A stretch of 64,000 nt of DNA from Streptomyces avicenniae (GTDB taxonomy: Bacteria > Actinomycetota > Actinomycetes > Streptomycetales > Streptomycetaceae). The stretch is taken from positions 62,001-126,000 of the forward strand of contig NZ_JOEK01000020.1 of assembly GCF_000719135.1 (NCBI RefSeq), given 5' to 3'. Shown piece after piece: positions 7,981-15,954 of this stretch (position 1 is its first letter; each line of letters opens with the position of its first letter). The notes under the pieces were generated by a model. It did not search any database. It worked only from the letters and a program-made list of their open reading frames with translations, and had not been told where the DNA came from. The position numbers were made by a program, and so were the translations under genes.

Positions 7981-9075
7981 ATGCCGAAGACATCCACCGC
8001 CCTCGCCCCGGCCCACACCGCCGCCCCCGCCTCGGTCGAGTTCCGCGGCCTGCGGCGCGCGTTCGGGCCGACCGTCGCCCTCGACGGGCTCGACCTGGCC
8101 GTCGAGCCCGGCGAACTCATCGCCCTGCTCGGCCCGTCCGGCTGCGGCAAGACCACCGCCCTGCGCATGCTGGCGGGCTTCGAACACCCCGACGCGGGCC
8201 AGGTACTCCTCGACGGCGCCGACGTCACCGACGTCCCCGCCCACCGCCGCGACGCCGGTATGGTCTTCCAGTCCTACAGCCTCTTCCCCCACCTCACCGC
8301 GCTGGACAACGTCGCGTTCGGCCTGCGGATGCGGAAGGTGCGCACGGCGGAGCGCCGCGCCCGTGCCGCCGAACTCCTCGACCTGGTCGGCCTGCCCACC
8401 CACGGCGACCGCTACCCGCACCAGCTCTCCGGCGGCCAGCAGCAGCGGATCGCGCTCGCCCGCGCCCTCGCCCTGCGGCCACGCGTACTGCTCCTGGACG
8501 AGCCGCTGTCCGCGCTCGACGCACAGGTCAGGCTCGCCCTCCGGGAAGAGATCAGGAGCCTCCAGCGGGAGCTGGCCCTCACCACCCTCTTCGTCACCCA
8601 CGACCAGGAGGAGGCCCTGTCGATGGCCGACCGCGTCGCGGTGCTGCGGGCGGGCCGCGTCGAGCAGTGCGCGGCGCCCGCCGAGCTGTACGCGCGACCG
8701 GCCACCGCGTTCGTCGCCGGGTTCGTCGGCACCATCAGCCGCCTGCCGGGGCGGATGGCGGCCGACGGCGCCGTGGACGTGCTCGGCGTCCGCCGCCCGG
8801 CGGACGGCGGCACGGGCCGCCGGGCCGGGGCCACGGTGGACGTCCTCGTCAGGCCCGAGCAGCTGGGCCTGAGCCCGGCCGCCGACGGCACCGCCCGGGT
8901 CACCGTCGCCACCTTCCTCGGCGCCGTCACCCGGCTGTCCGTGCGGCTCGCCGACGGCACCCAGGTCAAGGCCGACCTGCCCACGCACGACGCCGCCGCG
9001 CTGCCGCCCGGCTCGCCCGTGACCGTGACGCTGCCGGAACGCCCCGTCCTCGTCGCCGACCGGGCCGCCGCGTGA
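7981..9075 (+). CDS. ABC transporter ATP-binding protein
   Basis: A 364-residue ATPase of the PotA/FbpC/PhnT type. It has Walker A GPSGCGKTT, Q-loop VFQSYSLFPH, signature LSGGQQQR, Walker B LLLDEPLSALD and switch His in VTHDQEEAL, with a C-terminal TOBE-like regulatory domain (VRPEQLGL, FLGAVTRLSVRLADG). It energises uptake by the two permeases. Its TGA overlaps the GTG of the next gene (GTGA), coupling the importer to the intracellular hydrolase. Confidence 0.93.
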   Translation: MPKTSTALAPAHTAAPASVEFRGLRRAFGPTVALDGLDLAVEPGELIALLGPSGCGKTTALRMLAGFEHPDAGQVLLDGADVTDVPAHRRDAGMVFQSYSLFPHLTALDNVAFGLRMRKVRTAERRARAAELLDLVGLPTHGDRYPHQLSGGQQQRIALARALALRPRVLLLDEPLSALDAQVRLALREEIRSLQRELALTTLFVTHDQEEALSMADRVAVLRAGRVEQCAAPAELYARPATAFVAGFVGTISRLPGRMAADGAVDVLGVRRPADGGTGRRAGATVDVLVRPEQLGLSPAADGTARVTVATFLGAVTRLSVRLADGTQVKADLPTHDAAALPPGSPVTVTLPERPVLVADRAAA

Positions 9076-10613
9076 GCGCCGCCGCCCAGGAGCCGCTGCG
9101 TGCCGTCCTGTTCGACATGGACGGCACCCTGGTGGACACCGAGCGGCTGTGGTGGCAGGCCACCGAGGAGGTCGCCGCCCGGCTCGGCCACCGGCTGACC
9201 GACGCCGACCTGCCGGACGTGCTCGGCCGCGCCGTCGAGCACACCGCCGCCCACCTGTGCCGGGCCGCCGCGGCCGACGTCCCGCCCGACGCCGTCGCCG
9301 GTCGGCTGCACCGGGCGTTCGCCGACCGGCTCGCGGACGGCGTGCCGCCGCGGCCCGGCGCGACCGAACTCCTCGACCGGCTCAGGGCGCACGGCGTCCC
9401 CGTCGGCCTGGTGTCCGCCTCGCCCCGGCCGATCGTGGAGACCGTGCTGCGGGTGCTCGGCCGCGACCGCTTCGCCGTCACCATCAGCGCCGACGACACC
9501 GAGCACGCCAAGCCCGCCTCCGACCCCTACCTGGCCGCCGCCCGTGCCCTCGGCGTACCGCCCGCCGCGTGCGTGGCCGTCGAGGACACGCCCACCGGCG
9601 TCGCGTCGGCCGAGGCGGCGGGCTGCCCGGTGCTCGCCGTGCCCTCGGCCGTCCCGATCCCCTCGGCCCCGGGCCGCGTCGTGCGTGCCAGCCTCGCCGA
9701 CGTCGGCCTGCCGCTGCTGCGCGGCCTCGCCGCGACGGGCGCCGCGCCCGCGCCGCCCGAACTGCGCGTGCTGAGCTGGAACCTGTGGTTCGGCGGCACC
9801 CGCGTGGACGACCACCACGCCAAGCAACTCCGCGTCCTGCGCGAGACCCGCGCCGACATCGTCGGCATCCAGGAGAACGCCGGAGCCGCCGCCGACCTCG
9901 CCGCCGCGCTCGGCTGGCACCACCACACCGTGGGCCGCAACCTCGCGATCCTCAGCCGCCATCCCCTCGTGGCGCGGTACGGCACACCCGAGCCGTCCGG
10001 CTACGGCGGCATCGGCGTCCGCGTCGATCTCGGCGGCGGCCGTGCCGTCGTCGTCTGGACCGCGCACCTGAACCCCGAGCCGTACGGGCCCTACGACGCG
10101 CTGCTCGACGGCCGCCCCGCGGCGGACCTGCCGGTGCGCGAGGCGGAGTCCGGGCGGGTCCGCCAGATGCGGGGGCTCCTCGCGGCGATGGAGGGCCACC
10201 TCGCCGCGGCCGACGTCACCCCGGTCATCCTCACCGGCGACCTCAACGCGCCTTCCCACCTCGACTGGACGGCCGCCGCCGCGCCCGCGCGCGGAGGGCG
10301 GGGACCGGTCGCGTGGCCGGTCAGCCGGGCCGCCGAGGCCGCCGGACTGCGCGACGCCTACCGCACCGTCCACCCCGACCCGGTCGCCGCGCCGGGCGCC
10401 ACCTGGTCCCCGGTGCGTCCCGCGCACCCGGACGGCAGCGGCCGGGCGGAGCCGCAGGACCGTATCGACTACGTCCTGTACGCCGGGAGCGGCCTGCGGG
10501 TCACGTCCGCCCGGACGCACGTGACCGGGGCGCCGCGCCCGTACCCGGACGTGCGGGGCAACGCCTGGCCGTCCGACCACGCGGCCGTGCTCGCCACCTT
10601 CCTGATGCGGTGA
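9072..10613 (+). CDS. Fused HAD-IA phosphatase and endonuclease/exonuclease/phosphatase-family protein
   Basis: A 513-residue two-domain enzyme. Residues 1 to about 225 are a HAD subfamily IA hydrolase like beta-phosphoglucomutase/phosphonatase-type enzymes: DMDGTLVDTE (Asp15, Asp17), SAS motif II, AKPASDPY lysine and VEDTPTGVASAEAAG. From about residue 232 an EEP domain starts (VLSWNLWFGG), with metal Glu268 (GIQEN), TAHLNPEPYG, TGDLNAPSHLDW and the terminal SDHAAV histidine. There is no signal peptide, so it is cytosolic. The GTGA overlap with the ATPase and the single continuous frame argue for a real fusion. It probably strips phosphate or cleaves a phosphodiester on the imported solute in two steps; substrate unknown. 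Confidence 0.88.
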   Translation: MSAAAQEPLRAVLFDMDGTLVDTERLWWQATEEVAARLGHRLTDADLPDVLGRAVEHTAAHLCRAAAADVPPDAVAGRLHRAFADRLADGVPPRPGATELLDRLRAHGVPVGLVSASPRPIVETVLRVLGRDRFAVTISADDTEHAKPASDPYLAAARALGVPPAACVAVEDTPTGVASAEAAGCPVLAVPSAVPIPSAPGRVVRASLADVGLPLLRGLAATGAAPAPPELRVLSWNLWFGGTRVDDHHAKQLRVLRETRADIVGIQENAGAAADLAAALGWHHHTVGRNLAILSRHPLVARYGTPEPSGYGGIGVRVDLGGGRAVVVWTAHLNPEPYGPYDALLDGRPAADLPVREAESGRVRQMRGLLAAMEGHLAAADVTPVILTGDLNAPSHLDWTAAAAPARGGRGPVAWPVSRAAEAAGLRDAYRTVHPDPVAAPGATWSPVRPAHPDGSGRAEPQDRIDYVLYAGSGLRVTSARTHVTGAPRPYPDVRGNAWPSDHAAVLATFLMR

Positions 10614-10634
10614 CACCGCGCCCCCGGCGGCTGT

Positions 10635-10653
10635 CCACGCGAGCGCCGCGTGG
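10635..10653. terminator. Possible intrinsic terminator
   Basis: A 7-bp perfect stem (CCACGCG/CGCGTGG) with a 5-nt loop lies between the convergent HAD-EEP and MFS genes. It is short, so the call is weak. Confidence 0.4.
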
Positions 10654-10686
10654 CGGGATCGGCAGGCCGCGCACGGAGCCGCTGGC

Positions 10687-12312
10687 TCAGGTGACCGTCC
10701 CCTGCTCCTGCGGCGCGCGGGAACCGTCGGCCGACGGGCGCCCGGGGGAGTCGTCCGCGCTCTCGCGCTCCGCCTCGCCCCCGATGGCCGGGATGTGCCG
10801 CAGCAGCGCGAGCACGACGACCGTCGTCACGAGGGCCAGGCCCGCGCTGACCCAGGCCGCGGCGTGGAGACCTGAGGTGAAGGCGTCCTGCGCCACGGTG
10901 AGCAGCCTCTCGCCGGTCTCGCCCGGCAGTTCCTGCGCCGCGGCACTGGCGCCACCGACCGTGTCCCGGGCCGCCTCCGCCGCCCCGGCGGGCACGTCGG
11001 CTGGCAGGGCGTCGGCGATCTCGCCCCGGTAGACGGCGACGGCCACGGTGCCGGTGAGGGCGATGCCCAGGGCGAGGCCCAGGTCGTAGGCGGTCTGCCC
11101 GGCACCGGCCGCCGCACCCGCCTTCTCCGGCGGCGCGGCACCCACGGCGAGGTTGGTGCCGAGCACGCTGATCGGCGCCACGCCGAACATGATGATCGTC
11201 AGCCCGATCGCGGACGGCGCGACACCCGAGTCGTCGGCGGGGGCCGTGGCGGTCAGCCAGAACCCGATGAGCGTGATCACCGTGCCGCCCGCGAGGACGA
11301 GCGCGGGCCTGCACCGGCGCGCCAGCACCGGGGTGAGCTGCGAGCCCACCACCAGGCCCGACGCGCCGGGCAGCAGCCACAGTCCGGCGGCCAGCGGGCT
11401 CAGGTCACCGACGACCAGCAGGAACTGCGGGATCAGGTACTCGACGCCGTTGAGCGCCATCATGCCCAGCAGCAGCGTCAGCAGGGCGCCGGTGAACACC
11501 CGGTCGCGGAACAGCCGCATGTCCAGCAGCGGCGCGGCGAGACGCCGTTGACGCGAGACGAACAGCACGGTGAAGACGACGCCGACGACCGCGACGGCCA
11601 GGTGGGCCACGCCCCATCCGTCCTCGGCGACCCTCTTGACGGCGTACACCACCGGCAGGATCCCGAGCAGGAAGAGCGCCACGCTGACCAGGTCGAAGCG
11701 GCCGGGCTCCGGGTCCCGGTACTCGGGCACCAGCAGCAGGATCGGCGGCAGCGCGAGCGCCATGACGGGGACGCCCACCAGGAACACCGACCCCCACCAG
11801 AAGTACTCCAGCAGCACGCCGCCGATCACCGGCCCGATGGCGATGCCAGCGGACAGCGCCGTCACCCACATGGCGATCGCCGTGGCGCGCTGCTTGGCGT
11901 CGGCGAACATGTGGATGATCAGGGCGAGGGTCGAGGGCAGTACGGCCGCACCGGCGACACCCAGCAGGGCGCGCGCGGTGATCAGCATCCCGGGCCCGGA
12001 CGCGTAGGCGGCGAGCAGCGAGGAGACGATCACGCCGAGCGAACCGAGCACGAGCAGCCTGCGCCGCCCGAGCCGGTCGCCGAGGGCGCCCATGACGATC
12101 AGGAATCCGCAGGTCATGAAGCCGTAGATGTCCGTGATCCACAGCAGTTGGGAACTCGTCGGCCGCAGGTCGGCCGTCATGGACGGGGTGGCCAGCCAGA
12201 GCACGCCGAGGTCCGCGGTCATCAACGCGACGGGGAACAGCAGAATCCACAGGCCGAACCACTGCCGCGCCCCGGCGCGCGGCGCCTGCTCCTGAACAGG
12301 ACTCGAAGACAT
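10687..12312 (-). CDS. MFS transporter, DHA2 (14-TM drug exporter) type
   Basis: A 541-residue inner-membrane proton-driven exporter. It has about 14 hydrophobic segments, the loop 2-3 motif GALGDRLGRRRLLVLG, the motif C-like GIAIGPVIGGVLLEY and the N-terminal WLATPSMTADL pattern of EmrB/QacA proteins. The ATG at 12312 is preceded by GGAAGG. The C-terminal tail is acidic and Ser-rich. No TetR or MarR partner lies next to it. The upstream interval instead holds two CsoR/CstR-like palindromes about 230-280 bases away. The substrate is unknown; multidrug or metabolite export is likely. Confidence 0.92.
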   Translation of the reverse strand: MSSSPVQEQAPRAGARQWFGLWILLFPVALMTADLGVLWLATPSMTADLRPTSSQLLWITDIYGFMTCGFLIVMGALGDRLGRRRLLVLGSLGVIVSSLLAAYASGPGMLITARALLGVAGAAVLPSTLALIIHMFADAKQRATAIAMWVTALSAGIAIGPVIGGVLLEYFWWGSVFLVGVPVMALALPPILLLVPEYRDPEPGRFDLVSVALFLLGILPVVYAVKRVAEDGWGVAHLAVAVVGVVFTVLFVSRQRRLAAPLLDMRLFRDRVFTGALLTLLLGMMALNGVEYLIPQFLLVVGDLSPLAAGLWLLPGASGLVVGSQLTPVLARRCRPALVLAGGTVITLIGFWLTATAPADDSGVAPSAIGLTIIMFGVAPISVLGTNLAVGAAPPEKAGAAAGAGQTAYDLGLALGIALTGTVAVAVYRGEIADALPADVPAGAAEAARDTVGGASAAAQELPGETGERLLTVAQDAFTSGLHAAAWVSAGLALVTTVVVLALLRHIPAIGGEAERESADDSPGRPSADGSRAPQEQGTVT

Positions 12313-12537
12313 GGGGAGCCTTCCTTCTACTTCTCACGAGGGCGGAGGCGTATGGACGGTGCCGCGCGTCCTGCACCGGCTCCACCGGCCGTGGACGGGC
12401 TCACCGGGATGCACCGGACGCCGTGCGTCGAGGACGGCGCGACGGCCGGTGCCGCGGCGAGGCCGGTGATCCTGGGCAAGGTCTTCACAGGAACCCCCTG
12501 GAGCGGGCGACGGAAACAAGGTCACCGAAGGCGATGT

Positions 12538-12554
12538 ATACCCTGCCGGGGTAT
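12538..12554. promoter_or_regulatory. CsoR/CstR-like operator, copy 1
   Basis: ATACCC-N5-GGGTAT, a G/C-tract palindrome of the kind bound by CsoR-family copper or persulfide sensors in Streptomyces and mycobacteria. No csoR or copper gene is in the window. Confidence 0.55.
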
Positions 12555-12572
12555 GCCCTCGCTGCGCTCCAC

Positions 12573-12591
12573 CATACCCACTGGGGGTATG
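12573..12591. promoter_or_regulatory. CsoR/CstR-like operator, copy 2
   Basis: CATACCC-N5-GGGTATG, the same palindrome extended by one base pair on each side, 36 bp centre to centre from copy 1. The repeat makes chance less likely. Confidence 0.55.
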
Positions 12592-12785
12592 CAACTTCAG
12601 GCCATTCTCGTCGGTGTCCCTTCCCGCTCGCCGCCATGTGCGGCCGACCGGGCGTGGGCGGACGACTCGTCACCGAGCGGCGATCCGACCGGCATGTCCA
12701 GGGAGTTGGAGTGCGGGGTCGGCGGAGCTGACGCTGCTCACATGGGTGGCGAGATGCGGGGTGACCGCGACGTCGGCCCGGGCGC

Positions 12786-13769
12786 TCACCGGTGCACGGC
12801 GATGGCGATCTTGCCGCGTGGGCGTCTGCGGCCCTCGTCCGTGGAGCCGCCCTCCAGCAGCGTGTGGGCCTGGGCGACGTCGGCCAGCGGCAGCACGGAG
12901 CCGATCACCGGCCGGAGTTTGCCCCGATCGACCAGTCGGCCGAGTGCCGTGAGCTTCGCCCGGCCGGGGCTGGCGAAGAGGAAGTGATAGGTCGCGTTCA
13001 CGCCCCACGCGGCGAGGAGGTTCTGAGGTCGGGGGATGTCCACGATGGACACCACGCGGCCTCGGTCGGCGAGGACCTCCGGGCTGCGGGAGAGGGTGTC
13101 CCCGCCGACCGTGTCCAGCACGACGTCCACCCCGCCCAGCGCGCGGACCTGCGGCACGTGGTCACCGGCCGAGAAGTCGATCGCGACGTCGGCTCCCAGT
13201 CCGGTGACGAACTCGTGGTCCCTTTCGCGCGCGGTGGTCACCACCTCGGCCCCGAGCGCGCCGGCGACCTGGATCGCGGCCGAGCCGACCCCGCCCGCTC
13301 CACCGTGCACCAGGACCCGTTCCCCGACCCGCAGCCGGGCGCGTTCGACCAGCGCCTCCCACACCGTGACGCCCACGAGCGCGAGACCGGCGGCCTCGAC
13401 GTGCGACAACCGTGCGGGCTTGGGGGCGACCAGGGCCTGATCGACCACGTGGAATTCGGCATAGGTCCCCTGCTGGCCGAACACCGGCGCCAGATACCAG
13501 ACCTCGTCACCCGGCCGGAAGTCGTCCGCCCCGGGGCCGCACTCGACCACCACGCCGGACACGTCGTTGCCGATCACCGTGGGCAGCGCCACCTGGTCGC
13601 GGTAGTCGCCGCGCCGGGTCTGGAGGTCGAGCGGGTTCACGGAGGTGGCCTCCACGCGCACCAGCACCTGGCCGGGGCCGGGGGTGGGCCTCGGCAGTTC
13701 TCGGGGGGCGAACGCGGTGTCCGCGTCACCGAAGTGGACGAGTTCCATCACACGCATCGAAGCCGACAT
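12786..13769 (-). CDS. NADP-dependent zinc-independent MDR oxidoreductase (quinone oxidoreductase-like)
   Basis: A 327-residue medium-chain dehydrogenase/reductase without the catalytic-zinc Cys/His pattern, like quinone oxidoreductases. It has a GroES-like N-terminal part (VRVEATSVNPLDLQTRRGDY, VIGNDVSGVVVECG) and the Rossmann motif VHGGAGGVGSAAIQVAGALGA. ATG 13769 is preferred over the longer frame because a minus-strand TATGGT lies 6 bases upstream, giving a leaderless message. It is divergent from an ArsR repressor, which probably controls it. Likely role: reduction of quinones, enones or aldehydes under stress. Confidence 0.9.
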   Translation of the reverse strand: MSASMRVMELVHFGDADTAFAPRELPRPTPGPGQVLVRVEATSVNPLDLQTRRGDYRDQVALPTVIGNDVSGVVVECGPGADDFRPGDEVWYLAPVFGQQGTYAEFHVVDQALVAPKPARLSHVEAAGLALVGVTVWEALVERARLRVGERVLVHGGAGGVGSAAIQVAGALGAEVVTTARERDHEFVTGLGADVAIDFSAGDHVPQVRALGGVDVVLDTVGGDTLSRSPEVLADRGRVVSIVDIPRPQNLLAAWGVNATYHFLFASPGRAKLTALGRLVDRGKLRPVIGSVLPLADVAQAHTLLEGGSTDEGRRRPRGKIAIAVHR

Positions 13770-13787
13770 GCGAGGACCATAGATCGC

Positions 13788-13809
13788 CATATCGCGAATC
13801 GTCAATATG
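13788..13809. promoter_or_regulatory. Putative ArsR operator
   Basis: An imperfect 22-bp palindrome, CATAT-N12-ATATG, is AT-rich against the GC-rich surroundings. It lies between two divergent leaderless starts, the usual place for an ArsR/SmtB 12-2-12 site. Confidence 0.55.
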
Positions 13810-13830
13810 TGCCTGGGCTACGATCGCCGC

Positions 13831-14139
13831 ATGTTCTCGGAGGCGGAGTTGCTGGCGGTCTTCCGGGCCCTGTCCAACCCGGCCCGCCGTCAGATGCTGG
13901 TGTGGCTCAAGGAGCCGATGAGTTTCCCCGGCCAGGAGCCCGACGACGTCGAGATCGGTGTCTGCGTGACCGACATCCAGCAGCGCATGGGCCTGGGGCA
14001 GTCCACCACCTCGCAGTACCTCGCGATGCTGCGGCAGGCGGGGCTGGTGGTCGCCACCCGGCGGGGCAAGTGGACCTACTACCGCCGCGACGAGGCGAAC
14101 ATCGCCCGCCTCCTGGAGACCCTGCGCGACGTGTTCTAG
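13831..14139 (+). CDS. ArsR family winged-helix repressor
   Basis: A 102-residue regulator with an ArsR-type winged helix: LLAVFRALSNPARRQMLVWL, VCVTDIQQRMGLGQSTTSQYLAMLRQAGLV, then the wing ATRRGKWTYYRRDE. ATG 13831 is chosen over an upstream start because TACGAT (13819-13824) is a good -10 placed for a leaderless transcript and the shorter protein starts at the conserved helix. No cysteine-rich metal site is evident, so an organic or redox signal is possible. It is divergent from the MDR oxidoreductase. Confidence 0.88.
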   Translation: MFSEAELLAVFRALSNPARRQMLVWLKEPMSFPGQEPDDVEIGVCVTDIQQRMGLGQSTTSQYLAMLRQAGLVVATRRGKWTYYRRDEANIARLLETLRDVF

Positions 14140-14148
14140 GCCCGGCCG

Positions 14149-14724
14149 TCAGGGCAGGGCGGGAGGGTGGGGCCGAACCACTCTCCGAAGGGTTCGGCGG
14201 ATGAGGTCTTCGACGGCGTGCGGTGCGACGAGGCCGTCCGATGCGGCGTCGAGCCCCGTGTAGACGGTGCTCCAGATCATGCGCTCGATCCACCCGGCGG
14301 GAACGGTCGCGTCGAGCGTCCCCTCGCGCTGACCTCGTTCGATCTCGCCGACGACCAGCGCATCGACCGCTCGGGCGACAGGGGCGTCCGCGTCGGAGGC
14401 GGTCCCTTCCGTGGCGGTGAACAGGAACCGCACGCGGTCATCGGCGTGGACCATCGCGCCGACGATCCGCTCGATCACCTCCCACGCGGAGCCCGTTCCC
14501 GGGGCGGCCCGTTCGATCGCCTCGCGCAGTGTCGCCCAGGACTCGCTGACGAGGGCCTGGTGGAGGTGTTCGCGGTCGGGGAAGTAGCGATGGATCGTCG
14601 CCCGGCCCACGCCGGCGGTTGCCGCGATGCGCGCGAGGCCGACGGACGGGTCGTGCGCCCATTCCTTCGCGGCCCCGTCCAGGATCGCCTGACGAGTGCG
14701 TGCGCGCTGTGGCGAGAGACCCAT
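14149..14724 (-). CDS. TetR/AcrR family transcriptional regulator
   Basis: A 191-residue TetR repressor. The HTH domain is at the N-terminus (QAILDGAAKEWAHDPSVGLARIAATAGVGRATIHRYFPDREHL) and a helical ligand domain follows. ATG 14724 lies 6 bases after the minus-strand TATCGT, so it is leaderless; the longer frame from 14739 would run through this promoter. It is divergent from an NmrA-like gene, with a perfect 10+10-bp inverted repeat between them. It probably represses both genes. Confidence 0.9.
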   Translation of the reverse strand: MGLSPQRARTRQAILDGAAKEWAHDPSVGLARIAATAGVGRATIHRYFPDREHLHQALVSESWATLREAIERAAPGTGSAWEVIERIVGAMVHADDRVRFLFTATEGTASDADAPVARAVDALVVGEIERGQREGTLDATVPAGWIERMIWSTVYTGLDAASDGLVAPHAVEDLIRRTLRRVVRPHPPALP

Positions 14725-14747
14725 TGCGCCACGATACATCCTCTCCC

Positions 14748-14773
14748 AGAATGAGACGATGATGTCTCATTCT
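14748..14773. promoter_or_regulatory. TetR operator overlapping a start codon
   Basis: Perfect inverted repeat with arms AGAATGAGAC and GTCTCATTCT and a 6-nt spacer. It covers the ATG (14759/14762) of the NmrA-like gene and the -35 zone of tetR. Confidence 0.8.
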
Positions 14774-15646
14774 GATGCTCTCGGTCCCATCGTCGTGACG
14801 GGTGCCACCGGGCCGGTCGGCCGTGCCGTCGTGGCCGGGCTCCTCCACGCGGGCCGTCCCGTGCGGGCGGTGTCGCGTCGCCCCGGTCGTGCCGACATGC
14901 CTCCCCGGGCCGAGGTCGTGGCGGGCGACCTCGCCGAGCCCGCGACACTGGAGTCGGCCTTCGCTGGCGCCGCCCAACTCGTCCTGATCGCTTGGCCGGA
15001 CACGGTGGACGGCGTGATCGGGCGGGCCCGAGGCGCCGGTGTCGAGCACATCGTCGTCGTGTCCTCCGCGGCCGTGACGGCCGGGTACGACACGTCGTAC
15101 AACCTGCCGGTCGAACAGGCCGTCACGGCCTCCGGCCTCGACTGGACCCTCGTCCGGCCCGGTGAGTTCGCCACCAACGCGTCGCTGCTGTGGGGGCCTT
15201 CGATCAGGTCGCACCGCCGTGTGGTCGAGCCGTTCCCCGAGCAGTCCGGCAGCCCGATCCACGAGGCCGACGTCGCCGACGTCGTCGTCGCCGACCTCCT
15301 CGACTCCCGACGCCGCGGCCGGATCGACACGCTCGTCGGGCCGGACACGTTGACCAAGCGGGAGCAGGTCGCCGCGATCGCCGCTGCGATCGGCGAGAGC
15401 GTCGAGCTGGCCGAGGTCACCGCCGAGGAGGCGCGGACCTTCTATCGCGCCCAAGGCGGCTTCGCCGCCGACAACGCCGATTTCCTCTTCGGCTTCGAGA
15501 ACTACGACGGCGTCGCGGGCGCGGCCGACGAACCTCGTGACGGCCTGGCCGACCCCTACCTCACTCTCGCCGAGGTGACCGGAAGCCCGGCGCGCTCGTT
15601 CGCGCAGTGGGCGAGCGAGCACGCCTCCGACTTCACGACACGGTGA
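14759..15646 (+). CDS. NmrA-like / atypical SDR NAD(P)-binding protein
   Basis: A 295-residue atypical SDR with the N-terminal dinucleotide motif VTGATGPVGRAVV, a second strand ending VSRRP, and VVVSSAAVTAGYDT without the classical YxxxK. This is the NmrA/TMR pattern, seen in proteins that sense or reduce quinones and NAD(P)-linked metabolites. ATG 14759 or the next codon (14762) is the start; both lie inside the operator, so repressor binding would directly cover the initiation region. It is divergent from the TetR gene. The function is probably redox or stress related. Confidence 0.87.
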   Translation: MMSHSDALGPIVVTGATGPVGRAVVAGLLHAGRPVRAVSRRPGRADMPPRAEVVAGDLAEPATLESAFAGAAQLVLIAWPDTVDGVIGRARGAGVEHIVVVSSAAVTAGYDTSYNLPVEQAVTASGLDWTLVRPGEFATNASLLWGPSIRSHRRVVEPFPEQSGSPIHEADVADVVVADLLDSRRRGRIDTLVGPDTLTKREQVAAIAAAIGESVELAEVTAEEARTFYRAQGGFAADNADFLFGFENYDGVAGAADEPRDGLADPYLTLAEVTGSPARSFAQWASEHASDFTTR

Positions 15647-15954
15647 GCTCGGCGTACGACGGCGCGGAGGCCGCCCGCCCCCTACTGCTGGCCGCCCCCA
15701 CCCCGCACGGGGTCGTGCTGAGGCACGAGCAATTGGCAGCGGCCGAAGGGGTCGCGGAGCGCTTGGTCCCCATGGCACACGGCCGCCCACTGGGGCGCCC
15801 TCGCTCGTGCGGGGGTGGACTGCTCACCCCGGATAAAGTCGTCTTGTCTGACGCGACAAACGGGGCACTGGCGGCCGGTCAGCACCCGCGTGCCGGGCCG
15901 CCGGAGAGGGGAACGGATGACCACCACCGACGACGGCACCGGGGAGTGGGGACG
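15647..15954. other. 308-base interval with no convincing gene
   Basis: No frame with consistent G/C at the third position is evident. Two small signals are present: an inverted repeat TTGTC-N6-GACAA at 15844-15859, and a 13-codon ORF from ATG 15917 with a good GGGGAA ribosome site, which ends in TGA overlapping the GTG of the next gene. Confidence 0.5.

Larger units (their letters stand above)
12313..12785. other. Gene-free interval with paired metal/sulfur-type operators
   Basis: No convincing coding frame is visible on either strand in these 473 bases. The only structured elements seen are two ATACCC-N5-GGGTAT palindromes 36 bp apart. The interval forms the upstream region of the MFS gene and the downstream region of the MDR oxidoreductase. 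Confidence 0.6.
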
